Source: Hahella sp. HNIBRBA332
GTDB lineage: Bacteria; Pseudomonadota; Gammaproteobacteria; Pseudomonadales; Oleiphilaceae
Direction: 5' to 3'
Assembly (NCBI RefSeq): GCF_030719035.1
Contig: NZ_CP132203.1
Coordinates: forward strand, 4,544,501 to 4,608,500
Length of the DNA: 64,000 bases
This document shows positions 8,286 through 17,536 of the stretch, in pieces. The translations under genes and the position numbers were made by a program. Under the pieces are notes generated by a model. It was not told the origin of the DNA, searched no databases, and saw only the letters and a list, made by a program, of their open reading frames with translations. Each line of letters opens with the position of its first letter. The stretch's first letter is position 1.

Positions 8286-9580
8286 TGCGCAAGAATCTGC
8301 CGTTCGCTTTATTCACGGCCGTCATTACTCTGGTTCTGTCTTTGCCGATTTTGGGCCTGAAACTGACTCATGAAGGCACCAAACTGGTACTGGAAGGCGC
8401 TACGCAAAGCACCTATGTGTATATTTTGCTTGCTGCTGCAGCGGTTTTCTTGAGCCAGCTGTTTAGAGAGCAACTGAACACCGCTAAAGCAGCGATCAAG
8501 CCTAAAGGAAATATTCTGGCCAAGCTTATGCCGCCAGAAGAAAAGCGCGACATGGCAGGCAAAATATTTTTTGTCGCCCTGCTTATCGCCGCAGTTCTAA
8601 TTCCTTTCAATACTGGACGCATCTGGTCTGATATCGCCACCTTAGCGCTCATCTACGTTATTCTTGGACTTGGTCTGAATATCGTAGTAGGCCTCGCAGG
8701 CTTGCTTGACCTGGGATATGTCGCTTTCTACGCAGTCGGCGCTTATAGCTACGCCTTACTGTCGCAATACTTTGGTATGTCATTCTGGGTGTGCCTCCCG
8801 ATTGGTGCATTGCTTGCTGCGACATTCGGCTTCTTGCTCGGCTTCCCGGTATTGAGATTACGCGGCGACTACCTTGCCATCGTGACTTTAGGTTTCGGGG
8901 AAATCATCCGTATTCTCTTGAACAACCTGACCAGTCTGACAGGTGGACCTAACGGTATTGGCGGCATCCCTAAGCCAACCATTCCAATGCTGCAGTTCGA
9001 TCCTGAATTCTCCATTGTTAGCCTGGAGTTCAGCCGCAGAGCCTCCGAAGGCAATGTTGCTTTCCACGAGTTCTTTGGCGTTCCTTACGACTCTTCCTTG
9101 AAGGTTATCGTACTTTATCTCATCGCGCTGGTGCTGGCTCTGGCGACAATCTTTATCGTTCGCCGCTTGATTCGCATGCCTGTAGGACGCGCATGGGAAG
9201 CACTGCGCGAAGATGAAATAGCATGCCGCTCGCTGGGTTTGAATCGCACAGCTATCAAGCTGTCCGCCTTCACCATCGGAGCAGCGTTCGCAGGTTTTGC
9301 AGGTTCCCTGTATGGCGCTCGCCAAGGGCATATCAGCCCCGAGTCGTTCATCTTCTTCGAGTCAGTCATCATTCTCGCCATCGTTGTTCTTGGCGGCATG
9401 GGCTCGCAAATCGGCGTCATGGTCGCAGCGGTTCTGGTGGTGCTGCTTCAGGAGTTGTCGCGGGAGTTCGACGAGTATCGCCTACTCGCCTTCGGCATGG
9501 TCATGGTGTTAATGATGATCTGGTGCCCACAAGGCCTGATCCCAATGAAACGCCCACATCTGCAGTTGAAACAGGAGTAG
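8285..9580 (+). CDS. livM: branched-chain amino acid ABC transporter permease LivM
   Basis: A 431-residue polytopic membrane protein and the second permease of the Liv transporter. The N-terminal 100 residues carry two extra helices and a hydrophilic linker, as in pseudomonad LivM; the conserved core follows with GLGLNIVVGLAGLLDLGYVAFYAVGAY and the coupling loop containing VVLGGMGSQIG. The start overlaps the livH stop by one base. livG begins 4 bases after its stop, so livHMGF is one transcription unit. Confidence 0.95.
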   Translation: MRKNLPFALFTAVITLVLSLPILGLKLTHEGTKLVLEGATQSTYVYILLAAAAVFLSQLFREQLNTAKAAIKPKGNILAKLMPPEEKRDMAGKIFFVALLIAAVLIPFNTGRIWSDIATLALIYVILGLGLNIVVGLAGLLDLGYVAFYAVGAYSYALLSQYFGMSFWVCLPIGALLAATFGFLLGFPVLRLRGDYLAIVTLGFGEIIRILLNNLTSLTGGPNGIGGIPKPTIPMLQFDPEFSIVSLEFSRRASEGNVAFHEFFGVPYDSSLKVIVLYLIALVLALATIFIVRRLIRMPVGRAWEALREDEIACRSLGLNRTAIKLSAFTIGAAFAGFAGSLYGARQGHISPESFIFFESVIILAIVVLGGMGSQIGVMVAAVLVVLLQELSREFDEYRLLAFGMVMVLMMIWCPQGLIPMKRPHLQLKQE

Positions 9581-9584
9581 GACA

Positions 9585-10340
9585 ATGCTGTCTGTTCGCG
9601 ATTTATCCATGAGGTTCGGCGGCCTGCTCGCAGTAAACGGCGTGTCGCTGGACGTCAACGAACGGGAAATCATTTCCATTATCGGCCCCAACGGCGCAGG
9701 TAAAACGACTGTCTTTAACTGCATCTCCGGTTTCTATAAGCCGACTTCGGGGCAAATCACCTTCAAAGGCAAACCGGTTCAAGGGCTGCCTGACTTTAAG
9801 ATTTCTCGTCTTGGAATGGTTCGCACGTTTCAACACGTGCGCCTGTTCAACCGCATGACGGTGATTGAAAATCTGTTGGTGGCGCAGCATCGTCACGTCA
9901 ACACCAACCTGCTCTCCGGCTTATTGAAAACGCCTTCTTATCGCAAGAAAGAAAGCGAGGCCATGGAGAAAGCCGCCTATTGGCTCAAAAAAGTCGACCT
10001 ACTGCCACTCGCCAACCGCGAAGCGGGTAACCTCGCTTACGGTCAGCAACGCCGTCTGGAAATTGCTCGCTGTATGGTGACAGGACCAGATCTGTTGATG
10101 CTGGACGAACCCGCAGCCGGCCTGAACCCGAAAGAGACCCGGGATCTCGACGAGCTGATAGTCAGCCTGAAGCATGACTACAATGTATCCATCCTGTTGA
10201 TAGAACACGATATGGGACTGGTCATGGGCATTTCTGATCGCATCTATGTCGTCAGCCAGGGCACGCCTTTGGCCAATGGCACGCCTGATGAAATTAAAAC
10301 GAACGACGATGTCATCAAGGCGTACTTGGGAGAAGACTAA
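9585..10340 (+). CDS. livG: branched-chain amino acid ABC transporter ATPase LivG
   Basis: A 251-residue ATPase subunit. It has Walker A GPNGAGKT (about residue 32-39), a Q-loop followed by the GMVRTFQHVRLF segment typical of LivG, a degenerate signature LAYGQQRRLEIAR, Walker B LLMLDEPAAGLNP and the switch histidine in IEHDMG. It powers transport as a pair with LivF. The last base of its stop is the first base of the livF ATG. Confidence 0.95.
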   Translation: MLSVRDLSMRFGGLLAVNGVSLDVNEREIISIIGPNGAGKTTVFNCISGFYKPTSGQITFKGKPVQGLPDFKISRLGMVRTFQHVRLFNRMTVIENLLVAQHRHVNTNLLSGLLKTPSYRKKESEAMEKAAYWLKKVDLLPLANREAGNLAYGQQRRLEIARCMVTGPDLLMLDEPAAGLNPKETRDLDELIVSLKHDYNVSILLIEHDMGLVMGISDRIYVVSQGTPLANGTPDEIKTNDDVIKAYLGED

Positions 10341-11041
10341 TGCTTACACTCGAGAATGTTTACACCCACTACGGCAAGATCGAAGCTCTGCACGGCATCA
10401 GTCTGGAAGTCAATCAAGGTGAGATCGTCTCATTGATTGGCGCCAACGGCGCAGGTAAGACCACGCTGTTGATGACGGTCTGCGGCGACCCGAGAGCCAG
10501 CGATGGCCGCATCACCTTCATGGGCAAAGACATCACCGAAACACCCACATCCGAAATCATGCGTAGCGGTATCGCTATCGTGCCGGAAGGGCGTCGTGTT
10601 TTCTCTGGGCTCACAGTGGTCGAAAACCTGCAGATGGGCGCCTTCTTTTCTGACAAGAGCGACTTTGTGCGCACGCTGGAATATGTCTACGACCTGTTCC
10701 CACGCTTACGCGAACGTCACAGCCAACGTGCAGGCACAATGTCTGGCGGTGAACAGCAAATGCTGGCGATCGGGCGCGCCCTCATGAGCCATCCTAAAAT
10801 GCTGTTCCTGGACGAGCCATCGCTGGGTCTGGCCCCGATTATCATCAACCAGATATTTGAGATCATCGGCAAGCTCAGAGAAGAAGGCATGACCATCTTT
10901 CTGGTGGAGCAGAACGCTAATCAGGCGCTGCGTCTGGCGGATCGGGGTTATGTACTGGAAAACGGCAAAGTCGTCCTTCAGGATACTGGCGCCAATCTGT
11001 TGGTGAACGAGGACGTCCGCAAAGCTTATCTCGGCGGCTAA
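10340..11041 (+). CDS. livF: branched-chain amino acid ABC transporter ATPase LivF
   Basis: A 233-residue ATPase subunit and the partner of LivG. It has Walker A GANGAGKTT, the family segment VPEGRRVFSGLTVVENL, signature MSGGEQQMLAIGRAL, Walker B LFLDEPSLGLAP, and VEQNANQAL at the switch region, all characteristic of LivF. It closes the livJHMGF cluster and is followed at once by a terminator. Confidence 0.95.
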   Translation: MLTLENVYTHYGKIEALHGISLEVNQGEIVSLIGANGAGKTTLLMTVCGDPRASDGRITFMGKDITETPTSEIMRSGIAIVPEGRRVFSGLTVVENLQMGAFFSDKSDFVRTLEYVYDLFPRLRERHSQRAGTMSGGEQQMLAIGRALMSHPKMLFLDEPSLGLAPIIINQIFEIIGKLREEGMTIFLVEQNANQALRLADRGYVLENGKVVLQDTGANLLVNEDVRKAYLGG

Positions 11042-11061
11042 ACATTACCGCCCTTCTATAC

Positions 11062-11096
11062 GGCGGCGCAGGCTACCCTGAGCGCCGCCTTTCCTT
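11062..11096 (+). terminator. terminator of the liv operon
   Basis: An 8-base GC-only stem GGCGGCGC/GCGCCGCC (11062-11069 and 11082-11089) is followed by TTTCCTT. It lies 20 bases after livF and just before the stop of the convergent DUF4105 gene. Confidence 0.8.
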
Positions 11097-12987
11097 AAAA
11101 GTAATACCTGTAGACTATTCCAGCCTCCCATCTACCGTCACTGCGATTCCATTCCTGGGACAGGTGGGCCCTGAAAGCATGGTTTTGCGCCAAGTCGAAG
11201 TTTTGCTCCACCACTCCGCGATAGCGTATTTCATCACTGCTAAAGTACTCGCCTTCCACTTTGATGGACTGAAAGCCCCAAGGCAAATTTAATAGATAGC
11301 CCGCGCTTAATCCTGCCGCCGGGGTGATCCAGGTTTTAAAATCCGGGTCATGCTCCAGACGCGCCGTCAAAAAACCAAACAAACCCAGCCCTTCTGTTAC
11401 GTCATAACTGCGTCCAGCGCCACCATTTAGTTGATAAGCCTTGTCACTGCCAACATCGCTCCATACACGCTCAAAGCCCGCCTGCACCTTCCATGACAAT
11501 GGACGCAGAAACTTATTCACCGGGGACTGAGAGATAATATTAATGATGTCGAAGCGATGCAGCTCCCAGCCGTCATTCTCGAAATAACGTAACTGGGCGT
11601 CGCCCGCGATTATTTGAGCGCCTCGGGGATAACCTTCCTGGCGATCCTGCAGATCATGATAACTGTATCGAAATTGAAGCTGAGTAAAGCTATCGCCATC
11701 ACGACTGCCCCCTCCAATGGCCACCATAGTGCTGCCATGTCCAGTCTCGGGAGGCTCTGGTGCTTCTGGCGCAACGCTATCCGCAGGTAGTTGGCTTATC
11801 TGCTGTAGCAGTTTAAAGCTACGGCGCGCCAGATCGGGACTCCTTTGCGTCTTTCTCTGTTCATAGCGAGTATAGCTATACGCCGTCTGCGCAACAGCTC
11901 CTTGCCGGGAAGGCGGTAAAGCACTGAAGTCCATGGACGCCATCATCTCAGGATTCGCCGCCACTTGGTAGGCAAGTTCTCTTTCAGGATCAGCCAGTCG
12001 GCGTATTCTCTCCTGCAGCAGCACAGCCTCTGAGGGACGGTAGCGCCGTTCCGCAACATAACGCCCTTCAATGACCGCACGCACAGTGTCCGCTGGTATT
12101 GCAGTAAAAGGAAACTTCGACGTCAGAGGCGCAGATGGCCGCGCGATCTCCAACAACTCAAGAAGACGGAAAGCGCAGTTTTCATCTAAAAAGTAGTACT
12201 TGAACCGCACGTCTTTCAGCTCCCACAAGTGCATCAGCATACGCTCTACTTCCTGGGGAGTCAGATTCAGGCGATACTCCCACATATCCCGGTTTTCCAT
12301 GTAGCTGTACTCTTTGATCTTTTCAAAATATCTCATCATGCTGAACTGACCAGGGTAGCCGCCGGCAAGGCCTCGATACGCAAAGAAAATGGAATTGTCA
12401 TCCCCATTAATAGTCGCCCCAAAGTTTAGCGCCCACGACAACCATTCTGAGTCGTCTTCAACGTCAGCGGGGTCAAACCTCAGAAATGTATGTCCGAACA
12501 TTGACGACGGACTATTTAAATAAGCCGCTGGGAAAATCAGAGAGACTTTGGCCGCGTTTACCTCCTCTCGCCACTGGCGATACTCAGGGCATGATGAAGG
12601 CGCCTGCAAGACGGAATTATTCGGAAGCTGCGCCTCAAGCCACTTCTTACGCAAAGGAAAGCGACAGGAAATATTTTCTCTGACATCTCTATCCGCGCTC
12701 GTCATTGAGCGCAGGGTCGCTTCAAGCTCGACCTCTGCATCAACCTTTCCTGTTTCCGCCAGGAAAAAATCGGGATCATCAATGAAACTTGAATAGCCTG
12801 TTGGGCTTAAAGAATCAGAGCGAAAATGCAGCAATCCTAGCCATTCCGAGGATGAAGCCAAGGTTTTTAGCAATGGCTGCTGGTCGTTTAAGTCATTAGC
12901 AGCAGCCCCAGGAAGAGCAGCGAGTACGGGATTGATAAAAAGAAATGCAACAGGAAGAAAAACGGATAGGAAATGCTTCAACCGCAT
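11095..12987 (-). CDS. DUF4105 (Lnb N-terminal periplasmic domain) envelope protein
   Basis: A 630-residue exported protein with a signal peptide (hydrophobic 8-23). The central part (about 130-290) carries the DUF4105 features: SSMFGHTFLRFDP and a later YYFLDENCAFRLLELLE, which supply His, Asn and Cys like a papain-type hydrolase fold. The last 200 residues are rich in alternating aromatic and polar residues and end in Phe (YRYYF), as outer-membrane beta-barrels do. The likely place is the periplasm/outer membrane. The biochemical role of the family is not established. The DUF3015 gene lies just upstream, a pairing I recall from pseudomonads. Confidence 0.8.
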   Translation of the reverse strand: MRLKHFLSVFLPVAFLFINPVLAALPGAAANDLNDQQPLLKTLASSSEWLGLLHFRSDSLSPTGYSSFIDDPDFFLAETGKVDAEVELEATLRSMTSADRDVRENISCRFPLRKKWLEAQLPNNSVLQAPSSCPEYRQWREEVNAAKVSLIFPAAYLNSPSSMFGHTFLRFDPADVEDDSEWLSWALNFGATINGDDNSIFFAYRGLAGGYPGQFSMMRYFEKIKEYSYMENRDMWEYRLNLTPQEVERMLMHLWELKDVRFKYYFLDENCAFRLLELLEIARPSAPLTSKFPFTAIPADTVRAVIEGRYVAERRYRPSEAVLLQERIRRLADPERELAYQVAANPEMMASMDFSALPPSRQGAVAQTAYSYTRYEQRKTQRSPDLARRSFKLLQQISQLPADSVAPEAPEPPETGHGSTMVAIGGGSRDGDSFTQLQFRYSYHDLQDRQEGYPRGAQIIAGDAQLRYFENDGWELHRFDIINIISQSPVNKFLRPLSWKVQAGFERVWSDVGSDKAYQLNGGAGRSYDVTEGLGLFGFLTARLEHDPDFKTWITPAAGLSAGYLLNLPWGFQSIKVEGEYFSSDEIRYRGVVEQNFDLAQNHAFRAHLSQEWNRSDGRWEAGIVYRYYF

Positions 12988-13023
12988 AGGGCGTCATGCG
13001 CTCTCGATTAGGACGGGGTAAGA

Positions 13024-13054
13024 GAAAAGAATCAACGCCCGGACTACCGGGCGT
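13024..13054 (-). terminator. terminator after the DUF3015 gene
   Basis: Stem ACGCCCGG/CCGGGCGT with a 4-base loop (13035-13054); on the minus strand it is followed by TGATTCTTTTCTC. It separates the DUF3015 gene from the downstream DUF4105 gene. Confidence 0.7.
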
Positions 13055-13071
13055 CGCTTCATGTTCTGACT

Positions 13072-13554
13072 TCAAGCGGCGTACTTGGAAAGCCTCACGT
13101 CGGTCTTCATCACATCCATGACGGACTGCATGACTTGCTCCGCCGTTACATTTTCACTTGGGAACAGCTGATTAAAGTTATCATGCATGACCTGGTTAAA
13201 ACGTGCGCGGTCTTCCTGCTTCACCTCCAGAGCGACAGCAACAGTGGTTAAGGCGTCTCCATGGCCTCGCGCCACATCCTCAGAAAACTCATCCATAATT
13301 GGCGTGAGGTTGACCAAGGGGGATCCGCCGTAGGTCAACACGCCGTTAGCCGAACATCCGTTGGTTCCTGAGGTCATGCCGAATGTGTTATTACCTGAGG
13401 TACCATTAGTAATAGTGGCCAAAAGATGGATAGGTAATCCGCTCTCCCCTGCGAACAGCATATTGCCCCACCCACAATCCGGCCCCCCTGGGGCTTCGGC
13501 AAAAGCGCCGGAAGTCATCGACAAAAACCCAACAGCGAGCATCATTTTTCTCAT
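13072..13554 (-). CDS. DUF3015 family secreted protein
   Basis: A 160-residue protein with a signal peptide ending near GAFAEA. The mature start APGGPDCGWGNMLFAGESG and the later FGMTSGTNGCS and VNLTPIMDEFSEDVARGHGD are the signature segments of DUF3015, with two conserved cysteines likely to pair in the periplasm. No function is known for the family. It lies upstream of the DUF4105 gene on the same strand, with a hairpin between them. Confidence 0.82.
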   Translation of the reverse strand: MRKMMLAVGFLSMTSGAFAEAPGGPDCGWGNMLFAGESGLPIHLLATITNGTSGNNTFGMTSGTNGCSANGVLTYGGSPLVNLTPIMDEFSEDVARGHGDALTTVAVALEVKQEDRARFNQVMHDNFNQLFPSENVTAEQVMQSVMDVMKTDVRLSKYAA

Positions 13555-13799
13555 AACGATTCCTCTTTCAACGTTAGCTTATTCTCGTCGCGTACCATTT
13601 GTGCAAGTATCAGCGCCCATCCCGGCAACAAACGCCAACCAACTCATTTAAACGAGTTGCGACAAACTCTTTCTGAAATAGGCATCAAACAGCTATGCTG
13701 AAACAGAAACGCTTGGTCATTTCTCACCAGGGCGTACAGACTTTGCGCCATTACATGGCCCGAGGTAAGCCTAGTTCAGGTATACAGGCAGATCAAATT

Positions 13800-14675
13800 G
13801 TGAACGTCACATCAGATAAATTTAATACTCTTACGAACGCCGTTCTCAAACTTGGATTGTTAGGGGCGCTACTATTTCTCAGCGCTTGTAGCGGGTTGCT
13901 TTTCTATCCGGACAAGCAGATCTATCGCACACCCGATCAAGCTCAAGTTCATTATGAGAACGTATTTCTCAACACACCGGATGGCGAGCGGCTTCATGGA
14001 TGGTTGCTTCGCGCCTCAACCCCGCTGCGAGGAGTTATCTATTTCCTGCATGGGAATGCAGAAAATATCAGTACCCATTGCGGCAACGTGCTATGGCTTC
14101 CTCAGCAGGGCTATGACGTATTCTGTCTGGATTACCGGGGGTTTGGCCTATCTTCCGGCAAACCAGATATGGCAGGAGCGCTTAGCGATGTAGGCGCCGG
14201 TTACGAATGGTTGAGAGCGTATTATTCCGATGTAAACACGCCTTTTTTTGTACTTGGACAAAGCATCGGCGCAGTGCTCAGCATCAATTTTGTGGGCCAG
14301 ATTCCTCCCGATACAGCTAAGCCCAGCGCCGTCATCGCTGACGCACCCTTTAGCGATCTGAGAGATATAGCTCGGGAAAAACTTGCTGCAGGATGGTTGA
14401 CCTGGGCTTTTCAATATCCCTTTTCCTATATGCTTCCAGCGGAGTACGACCCAGTAGACTACGTCAGAAATATCTCCCCCATCCCTTTGCTGTTAATTCA
14501 TAGCGCCTCTGATCAAGTCATTCCTTATCACCATGGGAAGAGAGTATTTCAGCACGCGGGCGACCCCAAGTACTTCTTAAGCACCGATACGCCTCATACA
14601 GCTACCTTTAGCGTTCCAGAATATCGCCAAGTATTGCTGAACTTTCTCGATAATCCCGAGCAATCTCCACTTTAA
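13800..14675 (+). CDS. alpha/beta hydrolase, probable lipoprotein
   Basis: The frame is open from an ATG at 13695, but I prefer the in-frame GTG at 13800. It places a lipobox (FLSAC) at residues 26-30 behind a hydrophobic stretch, a normal lipoprotein signal, whereas the upstream ATG would add 35 hydrophilic residues. The catalytic triad is visible: nucleophile GQSIG, Asp in HSASDQVIP, and His in TPHTATF; the oxyanion segment is FLHGNAEN. This is the BEM46/YfhR-like alpha/beta hydrolase group. The substrate is unknown. It stands alone, divergent from the DUF3015 gene. Confidence 0.78.
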   Translation: MNVTSDKFNTLTNAVLKLGLLGALLFLSACSGLLFYPDKQIYRTPDQAQVHYENVFLNTPDGERLHGWLLRASTPLRGVIYFLHGNAENISTHCGNVLWLPQQGYDVFCLDYRGFGLSSGKPDMAGALSDVGAGYEWLRAYYSDVNTPFFVLGQSIGAVLSINFVGQIPPDTAKPSAVIADAPFSDLRDIAREKLAAGWLTWAFQYPFSYMLPAEYDPVDYVRNISPIPLLLIHSASDQVIPYHHGKRVFQHAGDPKYFLSTDTPHTATFSVPEYRQVLLNFLDNPEQSPL

Positions 14676-14687
14676 AATGTGTCTCGC

Positions 14688-14715
14688 CCTGAAATAGGTT
14701 GACACCTATTTCAGG
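14688..14715 (+). repeat. 12-base perfect inverted repeat after the hydrolase gene
   Basis: Arms CCTGAAATAGGT and ACCTATTTCAGG enclose a TGAC loop. It sits 12 bases after the hydrolase stop with no T-run behind it, so it may be a transcript-stabilising or early stop hairpin ahead of the true terminator. Confidence 0.7.
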
Positions 14716-14730
14716 ACGGGTCATTGGCAT

Positions 14731-14758
14731 AAAAAAAGCCGCATGAAGCGGCTTTTTT
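14731..14758. terminator. bidirectional terminator between the hydrolase gene and pnp
   Basis: Stem AGCCGC/GCGGCT with A-run before and T-run after works in both directions. It serves the convergent hydrolase gene and pnp. Confidence 0.88.
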
Positions 14759-14771
14759 CTTGAGCGTGGAA

Positions 14772-16883
14772 TTAACCAGCCATCCCCGCTTTTTCGTCTT
14801 CAGTCACTTCCTTCATAGAAAGTTTGATACGACCGCGAGCGTCAATATCCAGCACCTTAACGACGACTTCCTGACCTTCTTTCAGATAGTCAGTGACGTT
14901 CTCTACACGCTCTTGCGCGATCTGAGAAATATGCACCAGACCGTCTTTACCAGGCAGGATATTCACAAAGGCGCCAAACTCAACAATGCGCTCAACCTTA
15001 CCACGGTACAGCTTACCAACTTCCGCTTCAGCCGTGATCTCGGTGATACGATAAATTGCCTCGTCCGCAGCCAATTTGCTCTCAGCGTAGATACGCACAG
15101 TGCCATTGTCGTCGATATCGATAGAAGCGCCGGTGTCTTCACAGATAGAACGAATGGTTGCGCCGCCCTTACCGATGACATCACGGATTTTATCCGGATC
15201 AATCTTGATGGTTTCCATCTTAGGCGCGTTATCCGCAACAGAGTCGCGTGGAGCGGAAATCACTTTATTCATCTCACCGAGAATATGGAGTCGCGCGTGC
15301 AGAGCCTGCTCCAACGCAATTTCCATGATTTCGTCGGTAATACCGTTGATCTTGATATCCATCTGCAGCGCTGTGACGCCCTTTTCGGTACCAGCCACTT
15401 TAAAGTCCATATCACCCAAGTGATCTTCATCGCCCAGGATATCGGTCAATACAGCAAAGCTTTCGCCTTCTTTAACCAAGCCCATTGCAATACCTGCAAC
15501 TGGCGCTTTCACAGGAATACCTGCATCCATCAGAGCCAAGCTGCTGCCACATACGCTGGCCATTGAGCTAGAGCCATTCGACTCCGTAATCTCAGAGACA
15601 CAGCGCACTGCATAGGGGAATTCCTCAAGATTCGGCATCAACGCTTGTACGCCACGACGCGCCAAACGACCATGACCGATCTCGCGACGACCAACGCCGC
15701 CAACTCGGGAGGCTTCGCCCACAGAGTATGGAGGGAAGTTATAGTGGAACAGGAACGAGTCTTTCTTCTCGCCTTCCAGCGCATCCACCATCAATACATC
15801 ACGCATAGTGCCCAGAGTCGCCGTTACCAGTGCCTGAGTCTCCCCACGAGTAAACAGAGCGGAGCCGTGGGTATTCGGCAATACGCCGACTTCAATTTTC
15901 AGATCACGAACAGTTTTGGTGTCACGGCCGTCAATACGTGGCTCACCCTTCAAAATGTTCTGACGGACACAAGCCTTTTCAAGCTTGCTGAAGTACTTTT
16001 TGACCAATTCAGCTTCGAACTTGCCTTCTTCTTCACCAGCCAGTTCTTCTTCCGCCTGTTGGCGAAGCTCGCCCAATTTGGCGTAACGATCCGCTTTAAC
16101 ACGGATGCCATATGCTTCGCTGATAGAGCCAGCGAATTTGGCCTTCAGCGCTTCTAAAAGTTCAGCATTAACTTCTGGAGCCTGCCAATCCCACTTGGGC
16201 TTACCAGCTTCCTGAGCGAACTCTTTAATCGCCTGTACAGCCACCTGCATTTCCTGATGAGCGAACAATACTGCGCCAAGCATCTGGTCTTCAGTCAACT
16301 CTTTTGCTTCTGACTCAACCATCAGTACCGCATCTTCGGTGCCTGCGACAACCATGTCCAACTTGGAGTTTTCAATTGCCTTAAAGCCTGGGTTCAAAAG
16401 GTAACCGTCTTCGTCAGTGTAGCCAACGCGGGCAGCCGCCAATGGGCCCTGGAAGGGAACGCCAGAAATTTCCAATGCCGCAGCAGCGCCAATAATGGAG
16501 GCGATATCTGGATCAACATCCTTGTTTGCTGACATAACAGTACAGATGATTTGCACTTCATTCATGAAGCCATCTGGAAACAGTGGGCGAATGGGGCGGT
16601 CGATTAGTCGGGATGTCAGAGTTTCTTTCTCTGATGGACGCCCCTCACGCTTAAAGTAACCGCCAGGAATGCGCCCAGCGGCATAGGTTTTCTCTTGATA
16701 GTGAACAGAAAGAGGGAAGAAATCACGACCTGGAACGGCTTCTTTCTCTGCAACAGCGGTGACCAAAACAACAGTATCGTCCATTGTCACCAACACGGCT
16801 CCAGTGGCCTGGCGAGCTATTCGGCCAGTTTCCAGAGTGACTGTTGAGTTGCCGTATTGAAATGTTTTACGAACTGGGTTCAC
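14772..16883 (-). CDS. pnp: polyribonucleotide nucleotidyltransferase (PNPase)
   Basis: A 703-residue enzyme that degrades RNA 3'-to-5' by phosphorolysis and is a partner of RNase E in the degradosome. Two RNase PH-like domains (about 1-220 and 310-540) are followed by a KH domain with the GKGGATIRSI loop and an S1 domain near the C-terminus (RGKVERIVEFGAFVNILPGKDGLVHISQI). The active-core segment containing GSSSMASVCGSSLALMDAGIP is intact. It is the last gene of the rimP-to-pnp run and sits 322 bases after rpsO, as usual for the rpsO-pnp pair. Confidence 0.97.
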   Translation of the reverse strand: MNPVRKTFQYGNSTVTLETGRIARQATGAVLVTMDDTVVLVTAVAEKEAVPGRDFFPLSVHYQEKTYAAGRIPGGYFKREGRPSEKETLTSRLIDRPIRPLFPDGFMNEVQIICTVMSANKDVDPDIASIIGAAAALEISGVPFQGPLAAARVGYTDEDGYLLNPGFKAIENSKLDMVVAGTEDAVLMVESEAKELTEDQMLGAVLFAHQEMQVAVQAIKEFAQEAGKPKWDWQAPEVNAELLEALKAKFAGSISEAYGIRVKADRYAKLGELRQQAEEELAGEEEGKFEAELVKKYFSKLEKACVRQNILKGEPRIDGRDTKTVRDLKIEVGVLPNTHGSALFTRGETQALVTATLGTMRDVLMVDALEGEKKDSFLFHYNFPPYSVGEASRVGGVGRREIGHGRLARRGVQALMPNLEEFPYAVRCVSEITESNGSSSMASVCGSSLALMDAGIPVKAPVAGIAMGLVKEGESFAVLTDILGDEDHLGDMDFKVAGTEKGVTALQMDIKINGITDEIMEIALEQALHARLHILGEMNKVISAPRDSVADNAPKMETIKIDPDKIRDVIGKGGATIRSICEDTGASIDIDDNGTVRIYAESKLAADEAIYRITEITAEAEVGKLYRGKVERIVEFGAFVNILPGKDGLVHISQIAQERVENVTDYLKEGQEVVVKVLDIDARGRIKLSMKEVTEDEKAGMAG

Positions 16884-17153
16884 TTTGACTCCTTACGAGT
16901 GTTTTTAATTTTTAAGCTTAAATTTTAATCCGGAATCAGCTGCTACTTAGCGATTCGAGCCTTAGATACCCAACAAAGGAACCTTTGATTTATTCGATCT
17001 CTCAACAAGATCGCAGACTTCTCCAACACTTAAGGAGCAGGTGTGTACAGAAAATTTCCGTCAGCGCCCGACCCTCTTGCTTCAATTCATCTGGCGTAGC
17101 GCCTTCTGAAAATCATCAAGTATCGAATAAATCGGAGGTTCCTCAAAAAGTAA

Positions 17154-17179
17154 CGGGGTATCAAATATTTGATACCCCG
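17154..17179. terminator. 26-base perfect palindrome after rpsO
   Basis: Both strands read the same from 17154 to 17179; each half is CGGGGTATCAAAT. On the minus strand it is followed by TTACTTTTT and lies 26 bases after the rpsO stop, so it most likely acts as the rpsO terminator or RNA-processing hairpin. The rest of the 322-base rpsO-pnp gap (16884-17205) holds a small CAAAGG/CCTTTG repeat near 16975 and no gene. Confidence 0.7.
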
Positions 17180-17205
17180 GATACTAAAGCAATACCTTTG
17201 TCTTC

Positions 17206-17475
17206 TTAGCGACGCAGACCCAGTTTCTGGATCAGGCCAACATAACGTTGGGTATCTTTGCCTTTCAGGTAATCAAGCAATTTACGACGCTGGTTAACCA
17301 TACGGATTAACCCGCGACGAGAATGGTGGTCATGCTTATTCGCCTGGAAGTGCTCTTGCAGCTTGTTGATATTTGCAGTCAACAGAGCAACTTGAACTTC
17401 AGGAGAGCCAGTATCACCTTCCTTTACTTGATATTCCTTAACAATAGCCGATTTTTCGGTAGCAGATAATGCCAT
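17206..17475 (-). CDS. rpsO: 30S ribosomal protein S15
   Basis: An 89-residue primary 16S rRNA-binding protein. It has the standard length and sequence: N-terminal MALSATEKSAIVKEYQ, the rRNA-binding GDTGSPEVQVALLT, and HSRRGL near the middle. It lies between truB and pnp, the usual bacterial position. Confidence 0.98.
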   Translation of the reverse strand: MALSATEKSAIVKEYQVKEGDTGSPEVQVALLTANINKLQEHFQANKHDHHSRRGLIRMVNQRRKLLDYLKGKDTQRYVGLIQKLGLRR

Positions 17476-17536
17476 GATTTTTCTCCAAATATGCGATTAA
17501 TGCGGAAACGACCGCGCATATTAACAGCCGCCCCAT

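Noticed and set aside
13695..13799. ATG at 13695 as start of the hydrolase gene
   Set aside because: It would put the lipobox cysteine at residue 65 behind a hydrophilic stretch, too far for a signal peptide.
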